Assembly (NCBI RefSeq): GCF_001748285.1
Contig: NZ_BDGT01000001.1
Coordinates: 62,001 to 126,000 of the forward strand
From: Thermogemmatispora onikobensis
Lineage (GTDB): Bacteria; Chloroflexota; Ktedonobacteria; Ktedonobacterales; Ktedonobacteraceae
DNA: 64,000 nucleotides
Direction: 5' to 3'
Below, in pieces: positions 44,680 to 53,799 of this stretch. Positions within the stretch are counted from its first letter, which is position 1. Every line of letters begins with the position of its first letter. Below the pieces are notes generated by a model. That model did not search any database. It was not told where the DNA came from and saw only the letters and a list, made by a program, of their open reading frames with translations. Made by a program: the position numbers and the translations under genes.

Positions 44680-45293
44680 GGAACACGCTCCCCCACCCAG
44701 CGCACGAAGTTCGCCAGCAGGCGCAGCCCCATCGCTCCGCTCTTCTCGGGATGGAACTGCGTTCCCCACAGGTGGTCGCTGACAATGACGCTGCAATAGG
44801 GCGTGCCATAGTCGGTGACAGCAGCCACCCCGGAAGGATCACGCGGCTCAACATAATAGGAATGGGCGAAGTAGAAGAAAGCCCCGTCAGGTATTCCTTT
44901 AAATATAGGCAGATCCGGGCGCAGTGGCTGTACCTGGTTCCAGCCCATGTGCGGAATCTTGGGTCCCTGGGGAATGCGACGCACCTCACCGGCGAAGAGG
45001 CGCAAGCCCTCAACTTCGCCTTCGGCGTGGTGCTCAGCCAGCAGCTGCATCCCAAGGCAGATGCCCAGGAAAGGCCGCCCGCGGGCCGTGGCCTCGCGAA
45101 TGGCCTTATCGAGACCAGTGGTCTTCAGGCGCAGCATGGCGGCCCCACCAGAGCCAACTCCCGGCAGCACCACAGCTCGTGCGCGTGCCACCGTGGCCGG
45201 GTCGGCGGTCACCACTGCCTGGGCGCCGACATGCTCCAGGGCCTTCTGGATACTGCGCAGATTGCCAGCCCCGTAGTCAATGATAGCGATCAT
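44676..45293 (-). CDS. hisH: Imidazole glycerol phosphate synthase glutaminase subunit HisH
   Basis: A 205-residue class I glutamine amidotransferase. The nucleophilic Cys is in GICLGMQLL, and the His/Glu partners in FHPEKSG. The N-terminal IIDYGAGNLRS is typical. It supplies ammonia to HisF. It lies between a HAD-APH fusion gene (78 bp upstream) and hisA (overlapping). Confidence 0.97.
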   Translation of the reverse strand: MIAIIDYGAGNLRSIQKALEHVGAQAVVTADPATVARARAVVLPGVGSGGAAMLRLKTTGLDKAIREATARGRPFLGICLGMQLLAEHHAEGEVEGLRLFAGEVRRIPQGPKIPHMGWNQVQPLRPDLPIFKGIPDGAFFYFAHSYYVEPRDPSGVAAVTDYGTPYCSVIVSDHLWGTQFHPEKSGAMGLRLLANFVRWVGERVP

Positions 45294-45371
45294 GGTCGTC
45301 GCTCTTCCTCTTCTCTCTTCAAACTGTCCAGCTGCTCTTTACAACGCCTCTCTCTCGCGCGGGAGGCGCAC

Positions 45372-47762
45372 TCAGGCGCCGTCTTCTGTACCGGCTGCCA
45401 GCAACTCAGGCCAGGGCTGCAGGCCAAGATTGCCCAGGGTTACCGCCTGTGTCAGTCCCAGCCAGCAGACCGTTGTCGGAATGCGCCCACGATCCAGGAG
45501 ATTGATGGTCAACAACGGGCAACAGAGCAGCGCCAGCGCCAGCCAGCGCTCCCAGTCGGCGGGCAAAGCCCCCTCATCCTTCAGCCAGGCAAGGAGAGGG
45601 CGTAGGAAGGTTCGTAGCTTCGTGGCCAGAACCGCCTGACGAATGGGGGACGGCTGATAGGTATGCGTGACCTCAAGGCGCTCGCCCTCCGAGCCGCGGC
45701 GCAGGACGACACTCAGCGTCAGGGTGGAGGCTGTCTCCTGCGGGAAGTACATCCAACTGGCGAAAACATTGTGGTAGAGCGGCTTGACGACATCCAGCAG
45801 TGCTGCGTGCCGACCCGCGAAAGCTGGATCGAAGTAGAGATAGTCGCGTTCGTGCTCCAGGAAGACATTGCCGAAGTGGGCATCTCCATGCCCGATGATT
45901 GTCATTGCTGCCTGCCGTGGATGGAGGCGCTCCACGGCTTCCTCCAGCAGCTCGCCGAGGGTGCGCGAGAGCGCTTCTCCATTGACCACCCAACGGCACC
46001 GGAGCAGCTCCTCAAAGCGCAGTTCGTCCTGACTGGAGCCAGTAGGCCCCGGCAAGGGAAGAGCCTGACCCCGATAGAAGCTGCTGAGACGCCCACCGGT
46101 CAGGCGGTGCCAGAAGAGCTGATGAACTGGCGCCGTGGCATGCTCATCTGCGCTGCTGAAGCGCCCTGTAGCACGGTAAATCTCCAGCAGGCGCTCACAA
46201 GCGCGACGCTCGGCAGCTACCAGGGTCTCTGCCGAGACCGGAGCGGCGGCCCCTGTCTCGATGGCGCGCATCAAATCAAACATCACCGGCCAGTGCACCA
46301 GCGGATAAATGACCATCTGACGCCCCTCCTGGCGGACCACGCGCAGGGGCAGTACCATATTGTAGCCCGCCTCGTGCAGCAGCTCGGCATGGTAATACTC
46401 GGAGAGTGCGCTCTGCTCCTCCACATGCGTCTTGAAAAAGTAGCGCTCGCCGTCCCGCTCGTAGGTCCCATTGAAGGAATTCAGCGAGACAGGCCGTGGC
46501 GTCAGCGTCACCTGCTCAGTCAGCAGATCGAGGTGACGCGCAAACCACAGACGCAGCAGGCGCTCGGCCTTGTCCCGGGTCTCAAACTGCAAACGCTGGA
46601 TGGTCTCCAGGCGCTCCACCTCGGTCAGGAGCGACGGCAGGAGGCGTACATCCTCAATCACAAAATCCGGCTCGCAGGCTAGCAGGCGTCGTCTGGCCTC
46701 CTCGCTGCGTGCCCCGCTCAGAGTCGCCACTGTCACGGCGCCAGCAGCCCGCCCGCCGAGCATATCACCCGACGAATCGCCAACCACGATGAAGGGGGGC
46801 TTGCTGCGAGCCAGCTCGTCGGCGGAAGGGCCGCGGCGATCGAGGGCATAGAGAAACTGGAACGGGTGCGGTTTGCCCAGCAGGGTGGTATCGCCCCGGC
46901 GCCGCAGCTCGGCCTCTGCGACCTCGACGGCATCATAGGTACAGATGTGTTCAGCGTCGAAGCGCGAGAGCAGATCATAGGCTTGCAGCGGCAGCGCGGC
47001 CTCCTGATCAACCCGCCCCGTTGCCAGGCCCAGTGCGTAGCCCGAGGCGCGCAGGGTATCTAACGTTTCTCTGAGCGCCTCGGGAGGCAGCAATGGACGT
47101 TCGAAATAGATACAGCCGGGCTTGCCCGTCTGAGCCGGAGGGCGCCCGTATGTACGGCTGTAGAGCGCTTCCCCAAGATACCATTCCTGAAAGAGCGAGC
47201 GGCAGAAATCCCAGAAAGGACTGAGACGCGAAAAGACCCCCTCGATAGGGAGGCCCAGCCTGGCACTGGCAAAGGCATCATAGCGATTGAGCAGGTCCAG
47301 CCCAACGATGCCAGCGAAGAGGCTTTCAGCAAAGGGGGGATCACCTGCCGGCACGAGCTGGCACCCCTGGCCGAGAGCGTCGCGTTGCAGGGCCAGCGCC
47401 TCGCGCAAACGGGCCAACCACCCTTTTTCCCAGGGCTGCAGCGGCAGCAGCAGCTCGCGGCTGGCCGGGGGCAACTGCTCCAGCAGGGCAATCAGGCGCC
47501 AGCAGACCGCCGCATAGCATGTATCCCAGTTCGAGTTGATCGCCAGAGCTTTGTAGAGCAGAATCTCCTCTTCTGGGAGAGTGGCCCGGCTTAGATGGCG
47601 GCTCTCCTCAGCTCCGGTCACCGGCTGGTAGTCGCTCTGCCCCGTTACATTCCAATAGCGAGGGCTGTAGAGCAACTCGTGGAGCGTCAGACCTGCCGCA
47701 TCCCAATAGGCTGCTTCGCTGGTGATAACCCCATCCAGATCAAAGACAATCAGCGTCTTCAC
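45372..47762 (-). CDS. HAD-hydrolase / APH-type phosphotransferase fusion in the histidine cluster
   Basis: A 796-residue protein with two parts. The N-terminal HAD domain (1 to about 375) has the nucleophile motif FDLDGVIT, a long cap, and GDSSGDMLGG as motif IV. The C-terminal part (about 400-796) is kinase-like, with IGHGDAHFGNVFLE as the Brenner motif and YFDPAFAG as the metal-binding Asp. Its GTG start overlaps the hisG stop (GTGA), and hisH follows. A HAD histidinol-phosphatase is expected in such a cluster, so the HAD part may do that job. The fused phosphotransferase has no known role in histidine synthesis. Confidence 0.82.
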   Translation of the reverse strand: MKTLIVFDLDGVITSEAAYWDAAGLTLHELLYSPRYWNVTGQSDYQPVTGAEESRHLSRATLPEEEILLYKALAINSNWDTCYAAVCWRLIALLEQLPPASRELLLPLQPWEKGWLARLREALALQRDALGQGCQLVPAGDPPFAESLFAGIVGLDLLNRYDAFASARLGLPIEGVFSRLSPFWDFCRSLFQEWYLGEALYSRTYGRPPAQTGKPGCIYFERPLLPPEALRETLDTLRASGYALGLATGRVDQEAALPLQAYDLLSRFDAEHICTYDAVEVAEAELRRRGDTTLLGKPHPFQFLYALDRRGPSADELARSKPPFIVVGDSSGDMLGGRAAGAVTVATLSGARSEEARRRLLACEPDFVIEDVRLLPSLLTEVERLETIQRLQFETRDKAERLLRLWFARHLDLLTEQVTLTPRPVSLNSFNGTYERDGERYFFKTHVEEQSALSEYYHAELLHEAGYNMVLPLRVVRQEGRQMVIYPLVHWPVMFDLMRAIETGAAAPVSAETLVAAERRACERLLEIYRATGRFSSADEHATAPVHQLFWHRLTGGRLSSFYRGQALPLPGPTGSSQDELRFEELLRCRWVVNGEALSRTLGELLEEAVERLHPRQAAMTIIGHGDAHFGNVFLEHERDYLYFDPAFAGRHAALLDVVKPLYHNVFASWMYFPQETASTLTLSVVLRRGSEGERLEVTHTYQPSPIRQAVLATKLRTFLRPLLAWLKDEGALPADWERWLALALLCCPLLTINLLDRGRIPTTVCWLGLTQAVTLGNLGLQPWPELLAAGTEDGA

Positions 47763-48850
47763 GGTCGTTGTGCCGTCCTCTCGCTCAGCAAGCGCAGGCT
47801 GGCCGGCTCCTGACCAAAGCGATACGCCAGAGGCGTCACATCGATATGCTCGGCGCCCACACTGCGCAAAGCTGTAATAATCTCCACCAGATCGGCCACC
47901 GCTGTTCCCATCTGCAGCACACCCGAGACCCGGCAGCGCTGGGCCTGGGGATCATCCGTCGATTCTGAGCTGCCGATATGGTACTCAAAGCCTGGCACCA
48001 GCCGCTTTAAATGCATGCTCAGAAGCGAGCGCACCTCTTCGCCGCTGCCCGGCACATAGGCCGTCAGCAAGACGCGATTGCGCGCCTGCAGGCGGGCATT
48101 GATCAGCTCCAGGAGCACGCGCGCCACCCGCTGCGCCTGGGGGTCCTGGTTCAGGAAGCGCACATTGCCGATCAAACACGCCTGGGAACGCAGCACCACG
48201 CCATCATCAAGCAGCTTGAGGTGATTCTCACGCAGCGTCGTGCCCGTCTCCGTCAGATCGACGATCAGATCGGCGGCCCCCGTCAAGGGCGCAGCCTCTA
48301 AGGCGCCATGGGGGGTCACAATACGGCAGTGAGAGATACCGTGGCGACGCAAGAAATGACGTGTCAGCGTTGGGTACTTGGTTGCAATACGCAGCCCGCG
48401 CCTCTTATGCTCCTGGTAATAGCCGGCCAGATGCCAGAGGTCGGCGCAAGTATTGACATCGATCCACGTCTCAGGAACGGCGACCACCAGGCGGCAGGAG
48501 CCATAGCCGAGATCGCGCTCCAGAACCACCAGATCGTCATCGCTCTTCTCGTCCTCATCCGGCTCCTCGGCGTGGCCGCGGAACTCGGCCAGGAGGTCGT
48601 AGCCTGTGATGCCCAAGATGGCGTCGCCATCGTGCACTAACGCGGGAATATCAGCAGCGCGTTGAAAGACCACCTCCAGCTCTGGCAAACTGCTGATGCG
48701 AGCCAGGTACTGACGTGGATTACTGCGCTGCACCTTCAAACCGCATTCGGCCAGGAACGTCAGCGTAGCCCCTTCCAGCGTCCCCTTACCAGGTAAGGCC
48801 AGGCGGAGCTGAGCCGCTCCCGACCCGGCAGCCGCTCGCGACTCGCTCAT
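47759..48850 (-). CDS. hisG: ATP phosphoribosyltransferase HisG, long form
   Basis: A 363-residue HisG that catalyses the first step of histidine synthesis. The N-terminus has LALPGKGTLEGATLTFLAECGL; the PRPP-binding loop is DLIVDLTETGTTLREN. The C-terminal part (about 265-345, YVPGSGEEVRSLL and LRSVGAEHIDVTPLAYRF) resembles the ACT-like regulatory domain of HisG-long enzymes. An acidic insert (DEDEKSDDD) near residue 100 is unusual. Long HisG is normally allosteric and needs no HisZ, yet a HisRS-like gene precedes it (ATGA overlap). Confidence 0.93.
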   Translation of the reverse strand: MSESRAAAGSGAAQLRLALPGKGTLEGATLTFLAECGLKVQRSNPRQYLARISSLPELEVVFQRAADIPALVHDGDAILGITGYDLLAEFRGHAEEPDEDEKSDDDLVVLERDLGYGSCRLVVAVPETWIDVNTCADLWHLAGYYQEHKRRGLRIATKYPTLTRHFLRRHGISHCRIVTPHGALEAAPLTGAADLIVDLTETGTTLRENHLKLLDDGVVLRSQACLIGNVRFLNQDPQAQRVARVLLELINARLQARNRVLLTAYVPGSGEEVRSLLSMHLKRLVPGFEYHIGSSESTDDPQAQRCRVSGVLQMGTAVADLVEIITALRSVGAEHIDVTPLAYRFGQEPASLRLLSERTAQRP

Positions 48851-50373
48851 GTGCTATAGCCTCCTTCCCGCAAGGTCACGGCCAGGTCTCGGGCAGCGAC
48901 CGGGAATTCCTCGCCCGAGAGCAGATCGTGCAGCTTGACCATATTGGCCTGGCGTTCCTCTTCGCCGACGATCAGCGCCAGCCGGAAACCGCGCCGCGCT
49001 GCCTGGCGCAGAGCGTTGGTGACTCCACGAGTATTTATCTCCAGCTCTGCAATGATACCGCCCTCGCGGCGCGCCAGACGTGCCACGCGACCGGCATAAG
49101 CCAGATCCTGCTTGCCAACGGGGATCACCAGCGCCTGCGTCCGCGCCGTCTGCGGCCATTGGCTGGCAGGCATCAAGGAGATGAGCCGCTCCAGGCCAAA
49201 GGCGAAGCCGCAGGCGTTGACCCTGTGCGCTCCTCCAACCGCCTCAACAAGGTGGTCATAGCGTCCCCCACCGCACAGCTGCAGATCAGAGCCCTCCTCA
49301 TCACTGGCATGGATCTCGAAAAGCAAGCCTGTATAGTAACTCACGCCGCGCCCCAAAGCCAGATTCAGGGTAATCTGCCGGCGGTCAACCCCTGTCACCT
49401 CCATCAGCGTGGTCACCAATTGCTCTAGCTCCTCCAGCGGGTCATCATCAAGCTGATAGCGTTGGAGCAATTGGCGCAGCTCCTGGAAGACTTCGGGCGG
49501 TGGACCGGCCAGGGCGCGCAACTTGCGCAAAAACTCCAGCGCGCTAAAAACCAGTGTCCGCTGCTCACTGCGCCCGATCTTCCAAAGGAAGCGCTCGACA
49601 ATCTCGCGACGGCTGTCCTCATCGCCAAATGGCAGGCTGAAGCTGTTCAGCAGCGCTGCCACCAGCTGGTTTGACCCGTCGGAACTGGCCAGGCGGCGCC
49701 ACTGACCTGCCTCACTGGCCGATAGCGCCGGGTTGGACACCTGCTCGGGATAGAGGGCCTCCAGACGGGACTGGGCTGCTTGCTCCCCCTCTGGTGAACG
49801 ACTGATCTGCTCCATCAGGCTCAAGAGGAGGCGCGCTGTCTGAGCATCCAGGTGCAGACGCTCGATAAAACCACTGACGACGCCGACGTGACCCAGCTCA
49901 AGGCGGTAGCGGGCGATGCCCAGCTCATGCAAAATATCGCAGGCCAACTGCACGATCTCGCCATCGCCGCGCAGCGGCTGCCCGCCGAAGAGTTCAATAC
50001 CCAGCTGTGTGTACTGGCGATAGCGTCCCCGTCCAGGCGCCTCGTAGCGGAAGACCGGACCAACGTACTGAAAGCGCAGTGGCAATGAGGACTGTTGATA
50101 ATGCTCTAAATAAAGGCGACAGATGGAAGCGGTATATTCCGGCCTGAGACACAGCTCACGCTGGTGGAGCTGGAAGGCATAGAGATTCTGCCAGGCCTCC
50201 TGCCCGAAGCTCGCCTGGAAGAGGTCGCTGCGCTCCAGCACCGGCGTATCTACCGGCTCGTAGCCGGCCTTCTCTAAGAGAGCGCGCACACGCCCCACCA
50301 CCTGCGTCTGCCGGCGGTAGGCTTCGGGCAGCACATCATGCATCCCGCGCAGGCGCTCAATACGCTTCTTCAT
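48847..50373 (-). CDS. Histidyl-tRNA synthetase-like protein (HisZ or HisS)
   Basis: A 508-residue class II aaRS-like protein. Motif-2-type segment RFQYVGPVFRYEAPGRGRYRQ, the histidine-binding loop GRGVSYYTGLLFEI (RGLDYY in standard HisRS), and GGGRYDHL are present. A C-terminal HGTP anticodon-binding-type domain (about 415-500) is retained, as in true HisRS and unlike short HisZ. Coupling with hisG points to HisZ; the anticodon domain and the long HisG point to HisS. Both remain open. The ATG at 50373 is taken because the upstream extension looks non-coding. At 508 residues it is longer than typical HisRS. Confidence 0.8.
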   Translation of the reverse strand: MKKRIERLRGMHDVLPEAYRRQTQVVGRVRALLEKAGYEPVDTPVLERSDLFQASFGQEAWQNLYAFQLHQRELCLRPEYTASICRLYLEHYQQSSLPLRFQYVGPVFRYEAPGRGRYRQYTQLGIELFGGQPLRGDGEIVQLACDILHELGIARYRLELGHVGVVSGFIERLHLDAQTARLLLSLMEQISRSPEGEQAAQSRLEALYPEQVSNPALSASEAGQWRRLASSDGSNQLVAALLNSFSLPFGDEDSRREIVERFLWKIGRSEQRTLVFSALEFLRKLRALAGPPPEVFQELRQLLQRYQLDDDPLEELEQLVTTLMEVTGVDRRQITLNLALGRGVSYYTGLLFEIHASDEEGSDLQLCGGGRYDHLVEAVGGAHRVNACGFAFGLERLISLMPASQWPQTARTQALVIPVGKQDLAYAGRVARLARREGGIIAELEINTRGVTNALRQAARRGFRLALIVGEEERQANMVKLHDLLSGEEFPVAARDLAVTLREGGYST

Positions 50374-50577
50374 AGAAACTCTCGTTCCCCTCATAGAGTC
50401 ATGCCCGGTCCACCGTACCTCTAAAACCGTGTCTGCTGACCAGCGGACTGCTCCAGTGAGTGGGGTGCGCCCGCTGTCTCTCGCCCGCAGCTGCTGTGCT
50501 TGCTTCTCGCCAGGCGCGCCCACTCAAAGCTCCCGCCGTCCGTGCCGACCAGCCAGGGCAGGCAGGGGGGGCATTGC

Positions 50578-51468
50578 CTAGGCCGATGGCTGGCGTGTTC
50601 CGCGCACAATCATCGTGCCTGCCCCTTTGTCTGTGAACAGCTCGCGCAGCAGCACATGAGGCTCGCGGCCATCAACGATATGCACGCGGGGCACAGAGCG
50701 CAGCGCATCCAGGCAGGCTGCGACCTTGGGGATCATGCCGCCCTGGATCACGCCCTCATCGATCAAACGCAGTGCCTCCTCCTCCGTCAGCTCCGAAATA
50801 AGGCTGCCGTCGGGGCGACAAATCCCCACCACGTTGCTCAAGAAAATCAGCTTCTCAGCATTGAGGGCACCCGCCAGATGGGCGGCCACAACATCGGCAT
50901 TGATATTCAGGCAAGTGCCATCAGGCCCCTGGCCAAGAGGGGCGATGATTGGAATGTACCCCTGCTCAACCAGCACCTGGATCAGTGTGGGATCAACCTC
51001 CTCCACCTCGCCGACAAAGCCCAGACGCTCATCCGCAACCCGCGCCCGCACCAGGCCGGCATCGGTCCCGCACAGGCCGATAGCCTTGCCACCCATCTGC
51101 GAGGCCATGAGGACCAGCCCCTGATTGACCTGCCCCAACAGCACCATCCGCACTACCTCCAGCGTCTGAGCATCAGTCACCCGCAGGCCATTTTCAAAGC
51201 GTGTGGGGATCTGCAAGCGCTTGAGCCACTCATTAATATAGGGGCCACCCCCGTGCACCAGGACCGGCCTGGCACCGAGGGCGCTGAGCCAAATAATATC
51301 CTGCAGGACCACCTGCTGGTGCTCCAGCGTGCTCCCCCCCAATTTTATCACAAGAATTTTTCCCTTGAGGTAATCGATATATGGAAGCGCCTCGCGTAAA
51401 ACCTCGGCGATGAGATGATGATCGCTGATGATATCCCCGTCAGGTGTTCTTGAAAACGCAATAGCCAT
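50578..51468 (-). CDS. argB: Acetylglutamate kinase
   Basis: A 296-residue amino-acid-kinase-family enzyme. VIKLGGSTLEHQ (ATP-binding Lys), VHGGGPYINEWLKR (acetylglutamate loop) and NINADVVAAHLAGAL (Asn-Asp region) are conserved, as is GGMIPKV near the end. It phosphorylates N-acetylglutamate in arginine (and ornithine) synthesis. GAGGAG lies 11 nt before the ATG. It follows argC by 230 bp and is the second gene of the arg-his cluster. Confidence 0.96.
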   Translation of the reverse strand: MAIAFSRTPDGDIISDHHLIAEVLREALPYIDYLKGKILVIKLGGSTLEHQQVVLQDIIWLSALGARPVLVHGGGPYINEWLKRLQIPTRFENGLRVTDAQTLEVVRMVLLGQVNQGLVLMASQMGGKAIGLCGTDAGLVRARVADERLGFVGEVEEVDPTLIQVLVEQGYIPIIAPLGQGPDGTCLNINADVVAAHLAGALNAEKLIFLSNVVGICRPDGSLISELTEEEALRLIDEGVIQGGMIPKVAACLDALRSVPRVHIVDGREPHVLLRELFTDKGAGTMIVRGTRQPSA

Positions 51469-51698
51469 CTCTCTGCTAACTCCTCGTCAGACCGTCGTCA
51501 AACACGCTTCAGCCGGCTCCGGCGGCGCAGCAACGTTGCCTGTGCCTGTGCCTGTCCTTGTATCGCTGCGCTGGTGGGGTGCTCCCTCCGCTCTCCCTGC
51601 GATCACCTGGCCATGTGCTGGCCTTGCTTGGGCAGTGCCGCCTCCCAAGCGGCACCGGGCCGGGGCCCGGGAGGGTTTTCCCCGCCTACGGAAGAGTA

Positions 51699-52787
51699 TC
51701 AAGGATAGATTGCTCCTCCCTGCAGGCCGCAGCGCTCATCGAAGCCAAACATACAGTTGGCATTCTGCAATGCCTGCCCGGAAGCTCCCTTGACCAGATT
51801 ATCCAGACAGGAAAGGACCAGCAGCCGCCCGCTCCGCTCATCCACCGTGACATACAGCAGGCAATGGTTGCTGCCATAGGTCCACTTGGTATGTGGTGGC
51901 TGATCGATAACATGAACAAACGGCTCGCCCGCATAATAGTCACGGTAGAGCGCCTGAACCTGGGAGGCGGTTGGCAGGCGACCAGAATCATCGGGCCGCA
52001 GCTCGGCATAGCACGTAGCCAGAATGCCTCGCGTCATAGGCGTCAGATGGGGAACGAAGGTCAGACGCAGGCCCGGCTCATAGGTCTGGCCGGCGGAGCG
52101 AGCCGCGGTTTCTAACTCTTGCACAATCTCGGGCCAGTGGCGGTGTCCTCCGAGGCTATAGGCGCTCAGATCCTCGTTGGCCTCGGCATAGTGGGTATCC
52201 AGGCGTAGGCCACGCCCGGCTCCGCTCACTCCTGACTTAGCGTCGACGATCACGTCCCGGCTGACGAGGCCCGCCGACAAAGCTGGCAGCAGGGCCAGAA
52301 TGATCGCCGTCGCGTAGCAGCCGGGATTAGCCACCAGCTCTGTTGTACGGATACGCTCGCGATAGCGCTCACACAACCCATAGACAGCCTGCTCCAACAA
52401 GGCGGGAGCCGGATGCGTATGCTTATACCACTCCTGATAGAGGGAAGGATTGCGCAGGCGAAAATCGGCGGAGAGGTCCACCACCCGCGTACCGCGTTGG
52501 AGCAGGGCCTGCACGGCCTCGGCGGCAGCGGCGTGAGGGAGACAGACAAAGGCCAGCTCCGTTGTCTCTGGCTCCTCCACAATCTCCAACTCGGCCAGGT
52601 GGCGAGCCTCCTCCTGGCAGGCGCCCCCGGCCAAGGCATGCAACTGGGGAAAGACCTGACCCAGGCGCTGGCCAGCAGCGCTGCGCCCTGTCACCGACGT
52701 GACGCGAAAGTGAGGGTGATTGGCCAGCAGCCTCAGCAGCTCCAGACCGGTATAGCTGGTAACATTGAGAATCGAAACACTCACCAT
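51699..52787 (-). CDS. argC: N-acetyl-gamma-glutamyl-phosphate reductase
   Basis: A 362-residue two-domain dehydrogenase. The N-terminal NADP-binding segment SILNVTSYTGLELLRLL resembles the usual GYTGxELLRLL. The catalytic cysteine lies in VANPGCYATA. It reduces acetylglutamyl phosphate to the semialdehyde, the third step of arginine synthesis. The ATG at 52787 has AGGAG about 9 nt upstream. It is the first gene behind the second T-box leader. No argJ, argD or argF is in the window. Confidence 0.96.
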   Translation of the reverse strand: MVSVSILNVTSYTGLELLRLLANHPHFRVTSVTGRSAAGQRLGQVFPQLHALAGGACQEEARHLAELEIVEEPETTELAFVCLPHAAAAEAVQALLQRGTRVVDLSADFRLRNPSLYQEWYKHTHPAPALLEQAVYGLCERYRERIRTTELVANPGCYATAIILALLPALSAGLVSRDVIVDAKSGVSGAGRGLRLDTHYAEANEDLSAYSLGGHRHWPEIVQELETAARSAGQTYEPGLRLTFVPHLTPMTRGILATCYAELRPDDSGRLPTASQVQALYRDYYAGEPFVHVIDQPPHTKWTYGSNHCLLYVTVDERSGRLLVLSCLDNLVKGASGQALQNANCMFGFDERCGLQGGAIYP

Positions 52788-52922
52788 TGAAACGCGCTCC
52801 TGAACTCCTGGGCTGTAGCGAGGAACGAGGGCTGCACACGCGCTGGCCGACTGGCCTGGCGGTGGCCGAGCCACCTACCCGCCAGCCCTCCAAGCAGCCA
52901 GCCGGTCAGAGAGAGACCAAAT

Positions 52923-53552
52923 AAAAACGCCCTCGTCCCTGACCAACATGCATCGAAGGGACGAGAGCCGACAGAAACGCTCCCGCGGTACCACCCTGCT
53001 TGTCACCACCTGCAGCGCAGCCTCGGCCTGGCAGCGCAGCGATCTGCAGCTCCGCACTACTCAGGCGACAGCAGCACATTTCTCGGCAGCCGTCTGCCTG
53101 GTGGTCTGGCTCTCTTCATCCTCAACGGCCTGGCTCGTGCCACCGCCCGGCCTACCGTTGCCGCCTGATTCATTGTGGTCGGCTCGCCTCTTCCCGCCGG
53201 ACCCTCCATCAGCCAACCAGCAACACGGCGAACGCACCCCTGCTGCAGCCTGCTCATACCAGCACCAGAGATTCCTCACCTCATCGTGATGAACTGTGCT
53301 GTGACCACTCTTGCCGGTTATCTGCTGCGTGGGAACCACCCACCTGGCCTACTTGCCCACAGCGGGCAGGCCCTCCTTTCTGGAGAGCAAGAGGATCGCT
53401 GTCGCCTGGGCTTTCTTCGGCCAGCCGCTCACGAACGGGTTCTGAGCCGACGCATTCCTGCCGAACTCTCACCGCTCTTCGGCTCGCTGTTGGCCGTCGG
53501 GCTCATACTAGTTTCGCTCAACGCGGGACAGACTTGTATGCACTTGTTATTG
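52923..53552 (-). promoter_or_regulatory. T-box riboswitch upstream of argC
   Basis: The T-box AGGGTGGTACCGCGGG is at 52982-52997 (minus strand). A terminator follows: arms 52957-52965 and 52932-52940, then five T (52923-52927). Stem I landmarks upstream include AGTA (53506-53509) opposite a GAA, with a paired helix between. After the GAA, candidate specifiers are CGT (Arg, 53435-53437) or CCG (Pro, 53436-53438), depending on register. The downstream argC-argB genes favour arginine. It should raise expression of the arg and possibly the his genes when the matching tRNA is uncharged. Confidence 0.85.
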
Positions 53553-53558
53553 TTCTTA

Positions 53559-53587
53559 AGGATAACAGCAGTGGCTGGCGTTGTCAA
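53559..53587 (-). promoter_or_regulatory. Promoter of the T-box-argC unit
   Basis: TTGACA (53582-53587), 17 bp, TATCCT (53559-53564) on the minus strand. Initiation near 53552 gives a leader of about 765 nt to argC. Confidence 0.65.
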
Positions 53588-53799
53588 CCACTGGATGAAC
53601 GAGCTGCGGTTTTCCTTTCTTTCCTGCCCTTCCCTACTGAGCCGACAATCGGGTATATTACTGGGGGTGTGCCACCAGGCGGCAGCGGCAGCGGCGAGCC
53701 AGGCCCAGTGCGGCGACGACGTCAGCCGCCGTGCCGTGACTGGCCCACCCCAGTCCATCTTGAGCACCGACAGACAGATGAGGATGAGGAATAAAGCAC

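Noticed and set aside
51469-51698. GC-rich inverted sequence between argC and argB (near 51655-51680)
   Set aside because: The pairing is largely simple C/G runs, and the short T-run points to the strand opposite to the genes; not convincing as a terminator of argC.
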